From Sorghum bicolor (Eukaryota; Streptophyta; Magnoliopsida; Poales; Poaceae): a stretch of 64,000 nt of DNA. Positions 61,394 through 64,000 of the stretch are shown here, in pieces. The DNA is taken from positions 29,318,477 through 29,382,476 of the forward strand of contig NC_012870.2 of NCBI RefSeq assembly GCF_000003195.3, read 5' to 3'. How positions within the stretch are numbered: position 1 is the stretch's first letter; the number at the start of each line of letters is the position of its first letter. A model generated the notes under the pieces. The model saw only the letters and a list, made by a program, of their open reading frames with translations. It searched no databases and was not told the DNA's origin. A program made the position numbers and the translations under genes.

Positions 61394-62616
61394 ATGGCTG
61401 AAAAGACCTTGTGGGAGTTCTCTGCTCCAACAGTGGAGAACATCCGCACTGGTCCAGTACTGAGAACAGAAAATCTTGAGTTTGAGCTCAAGCCAAGCCT
61501 CATTAGCATGGTGCAAGCTATCCAATATAGTGGAAAGGCGAATGAAGACACAAGTACACATCTACAGGACTTCATGGAGATTGGAAACACTGTCGCCATA
61601 GAAAGAGTTAATCAAGATATCATACTACTTCGCCTCTTTCCATTCTCATTAGTCGGAAGAGCGAAGCAATGGTTCTATGCTAACAAAGAAGACATCAACA
61701 CATGGGCAAAGTGTTCCAAGGCCTTTCTAGCAAAATTCTTCCCAATAGGCAAGACAAATGCCTTAAGAGGAAATATTACCAATTTCCAACAACAGAAGAC
61801 AGAAACCATTTCAGAAGCATGAGAGCGTTTGCAAGGATACATTCAAGATTGACCCCATCATGGGATGGAAGAATGGTTACTCATGCAAGGCTTTTATCAT
61901 GGATTAAACCAAAAGACGTGTGAGCACCTAGATGCCACTACTAAAGGATCATTCTTATCACTCACTCTTGGGAAAGCTAAGGAGCTTATGGAGAAGATAT
62001 TAGATAATCAAAGTTGGTCCCAAGACAAAGGTGAAGAAGCAATTGAAGAAGTAAATGCACTATCCATCAAGATGGATAACTTGCTCCACTGGCTAGACCA
62101 GAGGGCCAAGTACAAGGAGGACCAGAGGGTGATTGAAGCAATACCGAAATCAAATTCAAATCCCACCGTTAGGAAAGTTCCACCAAATTGGAGACAGCAT
62201 CACGATAGCCAAGGTATGAATTCAAGAAATTTTACAAAGCAACCTTCTTTAAGAGAGATAATTATGCAACAATCTAAAATCAACCTAGAATTAAAGCTAG
62301 GCTTGCTAATAATGATAAAACCTTGGAAGATATAAATGTTAAAATGGATAGTTTCTCATCTGCCATTAATGACCAACTTGAGTATAATGAAAAGATAGAA
62401 GCAAAAATAGCACAATTGGCTGTTGCATTGCCTGTTGCCACCAACCCTGAGCAGGTAAAGAATATCACTACAAGGAGAGGGAGTTCCACCAAAGATCCTC
62501 CCTACCCAAAAGGTACCAAAAGGCCAGTGGCAATACCATCAACATTACCAACAATGGTGGAGAACGAGAACAACATTCCTGAAGACATACTACCAGAACC
62601 GGTCCAAGACCACTAG
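61394..62616 (+). pseudogene. Gag of the second gag-protease element
   Basis: Starts MAEKTLWEFSAPTVENIRTG at 61394. Conserved Gag text 'ILLRLFPFSLVGRAKQWFYA' and 'FFPIGKTNALRGNI' parallels the element at 49771. Stops (TGA) at 61820-61822 and 61852-61854 break the frame, and a one-base frame change near 62300-62330 leads into the coiled-coil-like stretch 'EDINVKMDSFSSAINDQLEY'. No zinc knuckle was found, unlike the other element, so this region may be deleted. Confidence 0.75.
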
Positions 62617-62779
62617 ATGAGACAAGATTTTCAAGACACCAATTACCTACCGTTTCCTCATCAAAATAGAAGACCACAACAAGTAGATGAGCAGTTTGGA
62701 AGAGACCACTACCATCCACTGAAGTAATCAAGCTCACAGAAGAGTATAGTGCGGCCATCCTCAACAAGTTACCAGAAAA

Positions 62780-63266
62780 GAAGAAGGATCCAGGATGTCT
62801 GACCATTGAATGTATAATTGGCGATCAACATTTCAACCATGCACTTTGCGACCTTGGAGCAAGTGTTAGTGTGATGCTTGCTTCTATCTACTACAAGCTT
62901 AATCACACTACACTTGAGCCAACATCAATGTGTCTTCAGCTGGTCGATCAATCAGTCCAATATCCATTGGGCATCGCTGGAAATATTCCAGTCAAGATAA
63001 GAGACTTCTTCATGTCAGTAGACTTTGTGGTACTAGATATGCATCTAGACTCAAGAATGTCACTCATTCTCGGGAGACCATTCTTGAGCACTGCCAATGC
63101 ACATATTGATGTCGGGAAAGGATCTATCAAATTCACCATCAACGATCAAGAAGAGCAATTCACAGTCAAGCCAAAACAAGAGCTCAACTCTTCTGCGAAG
63201 ATAATAGATCAAGACAAGCTAGAAGAATCACCAGAGTCACCCACTCTGGGATCATTAGCAGAATAA
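62780..63266 (+). pseudogene. Retropepsin-like domain of the second gag-protease element
   Basis: Contains 'HALCDLGASVSVMLASIYYK' (a DLG variant of the aspartic protease active site) and the C-terminal 'MSLILGRPFLSTANAHIDVG'. It is in a different frame from the preceding Gag segment. Only one such domain is present, against two in the element at 47956. The frame stops at 63266 and no pol follows. Confidence 0.75.
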
Positions 63267-64000
63267 ATAATTTGGAAGGTCCAGTTCGGAGGACGCTAAA
63301 CTTCGAACCCTCGCCGGAAGGTAACTCGGTATTTACCCCTACTTACCTTTTCAGTTTTTATATATATTTACTTTACGACACTACATTATAAAATTCTATG
63401 ACCCATATAAATAATTTTTCTAGTATGTAACAACCCGTTAAAAAATTTTATTGTGGTGGCATAAAAAGATTGATTTAGTTTATATATTTATTCTTAGCTT
63501 ATTCTCATTTTTAATTCTTGCATTATATTTATATATTTTTTATCTTTCTTACATGGGGGTCCACCACCATGGGTCCCACATGTCATAGACCTCACCTAAC
63601 ATACATCACATCACTACCTATTCTCTTTCACTCACCCTCCTCTTTTCCACCGGCCAAGTCCACTAAATTTCCACTCACTTTGCTTAGGATTGAAGCAAAG
63701 TTTCCAACCACAAAATTTGAGTGGAGGAGGAGCACCCACATGGGCGACCGCCCCACCTCCTATGGGCGCCCGCCCGGCCACCTCCTCCTCTATAAAAGGG
63801 CTTTCTCCCTTCACTTGTTCACACCACACACAAGCCATTTAGTAGAAAAACTTCGAGCTCTCAACCTCCAGCAGTCTAGAGAGAGTTTGGGAGAGAAGGA
63901 GAGCTTAGAAAGAGTAGAGAAGAGGAGAGAAATTTGGGAGAGTGAGCAAGAGCTCAAGAGCTAGTGAAAGAGGGGTAGTGCTGCGAGAATTCATAGAGAG
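63267..64000. other. Non-coding tail with a promoter-like segment
   Basis: Up to about 63480 the sequence parallels the post-protease part of the other element. From about 63540 it changes character. A 'gggcgcccgcccgg' motif and a TATA box ('ctctataaaaggg', 63789-63801) are followed by a purine-rich leader-like stretch. The same motif-plus-TATA arrangement occurs in the LTRs of this family, so a further LTR may start here. Confidence 0.45.

Larger units (their letters stand above)
59721..64000 (+). mobile_element. Second gag-protease gypsy-type LTR element, right end outside the window
   Basis: The 5' LTR is about 59721-61154 (TGTCAACTAAGG to GTGTCAACA). The primer site at 61163-61180 (TGGCGTAGTTGCCGGGGA) matches tRNA-Asp with two mismatches. 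A worn gag and one protease-like domain follow. The post-protease sequence (63270-63330) resembles 52415-52490 of the element at 47956. It is an older, diverged relative: its coding region is more damaged. Its LTR cuts the LINE. The 3' LTR and target duplication are not in the window. Confidence 0.8.

Overview
The window is plant nuclear DNA, almost certainly from a panicoid grass (a sorghum, sugarcane or Miscanthus relative). The evidence is an intronless GC-rich aromatic amino acid decarboxylase gene, a plant-type tRNA-Trp(CCA), Tourist-like MITEs of the kind common in grasses, and a dense mixture of nested hAT, PIF/Harbinger, Mutator-like, Helitron, LINE, Ty1/copia and Ty3/gypsy elements. 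Nothing bacterial or organellar is visible. Most of the sequence is transposable element; convincing host genes are few.

Left part (1-12.4 kb): the tail of an LTR (1-330), AT-rich DNA with one weak candidate exon (about 3.0-3.1 kb), the decarboxylase gene (4501-5997, minus strand) with a TATA box, a degenerate repeat tract, and a complete hAT element (8253-12224) with its 8-bp target duplication and a nearly intact transposase.

Middle-left (12.4-25.4 kb): one Mutator-like element, 12437-21777, becomes visible only after two later insertions are removed. These are a PIF/Harbinger element with an intact three-exon transposase (13042-16732) and a 2.69-kb solo LTR (19011-21700). The Mutator-like element carries a broken piece of a BAHD acyltransferase gene, so it looks like a Pack-MULE. 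It is followed by a three-copy array of a 0.85-kb non-coding repeat, one copy of which holds a small Helitron whose empty site is preserved in the neighbouring copy.

Middle (25.4-40.4 kb): MITEs, a set of 25-bp hairpins, a LINE 3' end, an exon-like fragment with a signal peptide, a complete but mutated 5.04-kb chromodomain Ty3/gypsy element (29274-34312), a Helitron 3' end, the tRNA gene (36479-36550) and a 0.75-kb foldback repeat.

Right part (40.4-64 kb): a serine-rich host gene on the minus strand is cut by a 5.14-kb copia element (40580-45723). Next to it, divergently oriented, is the 5' part of an origin recognition complex subunit 3 (ORC3) gene, now a pseudogene, cut by a LINE. The LINE is cut by a non-autonomous PIF/Harbinger element related to the one at 13 kb, and that is cut by an 8.08-kb gag-protease-only LTR element (47956-56036). 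A second, older relative of this LTR family starts at 59721 and runs off the window. Target duplications support the full-length calls. LTR divergence counted by eye (about 1.1%, 1.9% and 2.0%) suggests that the three complete LTR elements are recent insertions. Nearly all coding frame breaks I could resolve are apparent single-base losses, which may point to residual assembly error.
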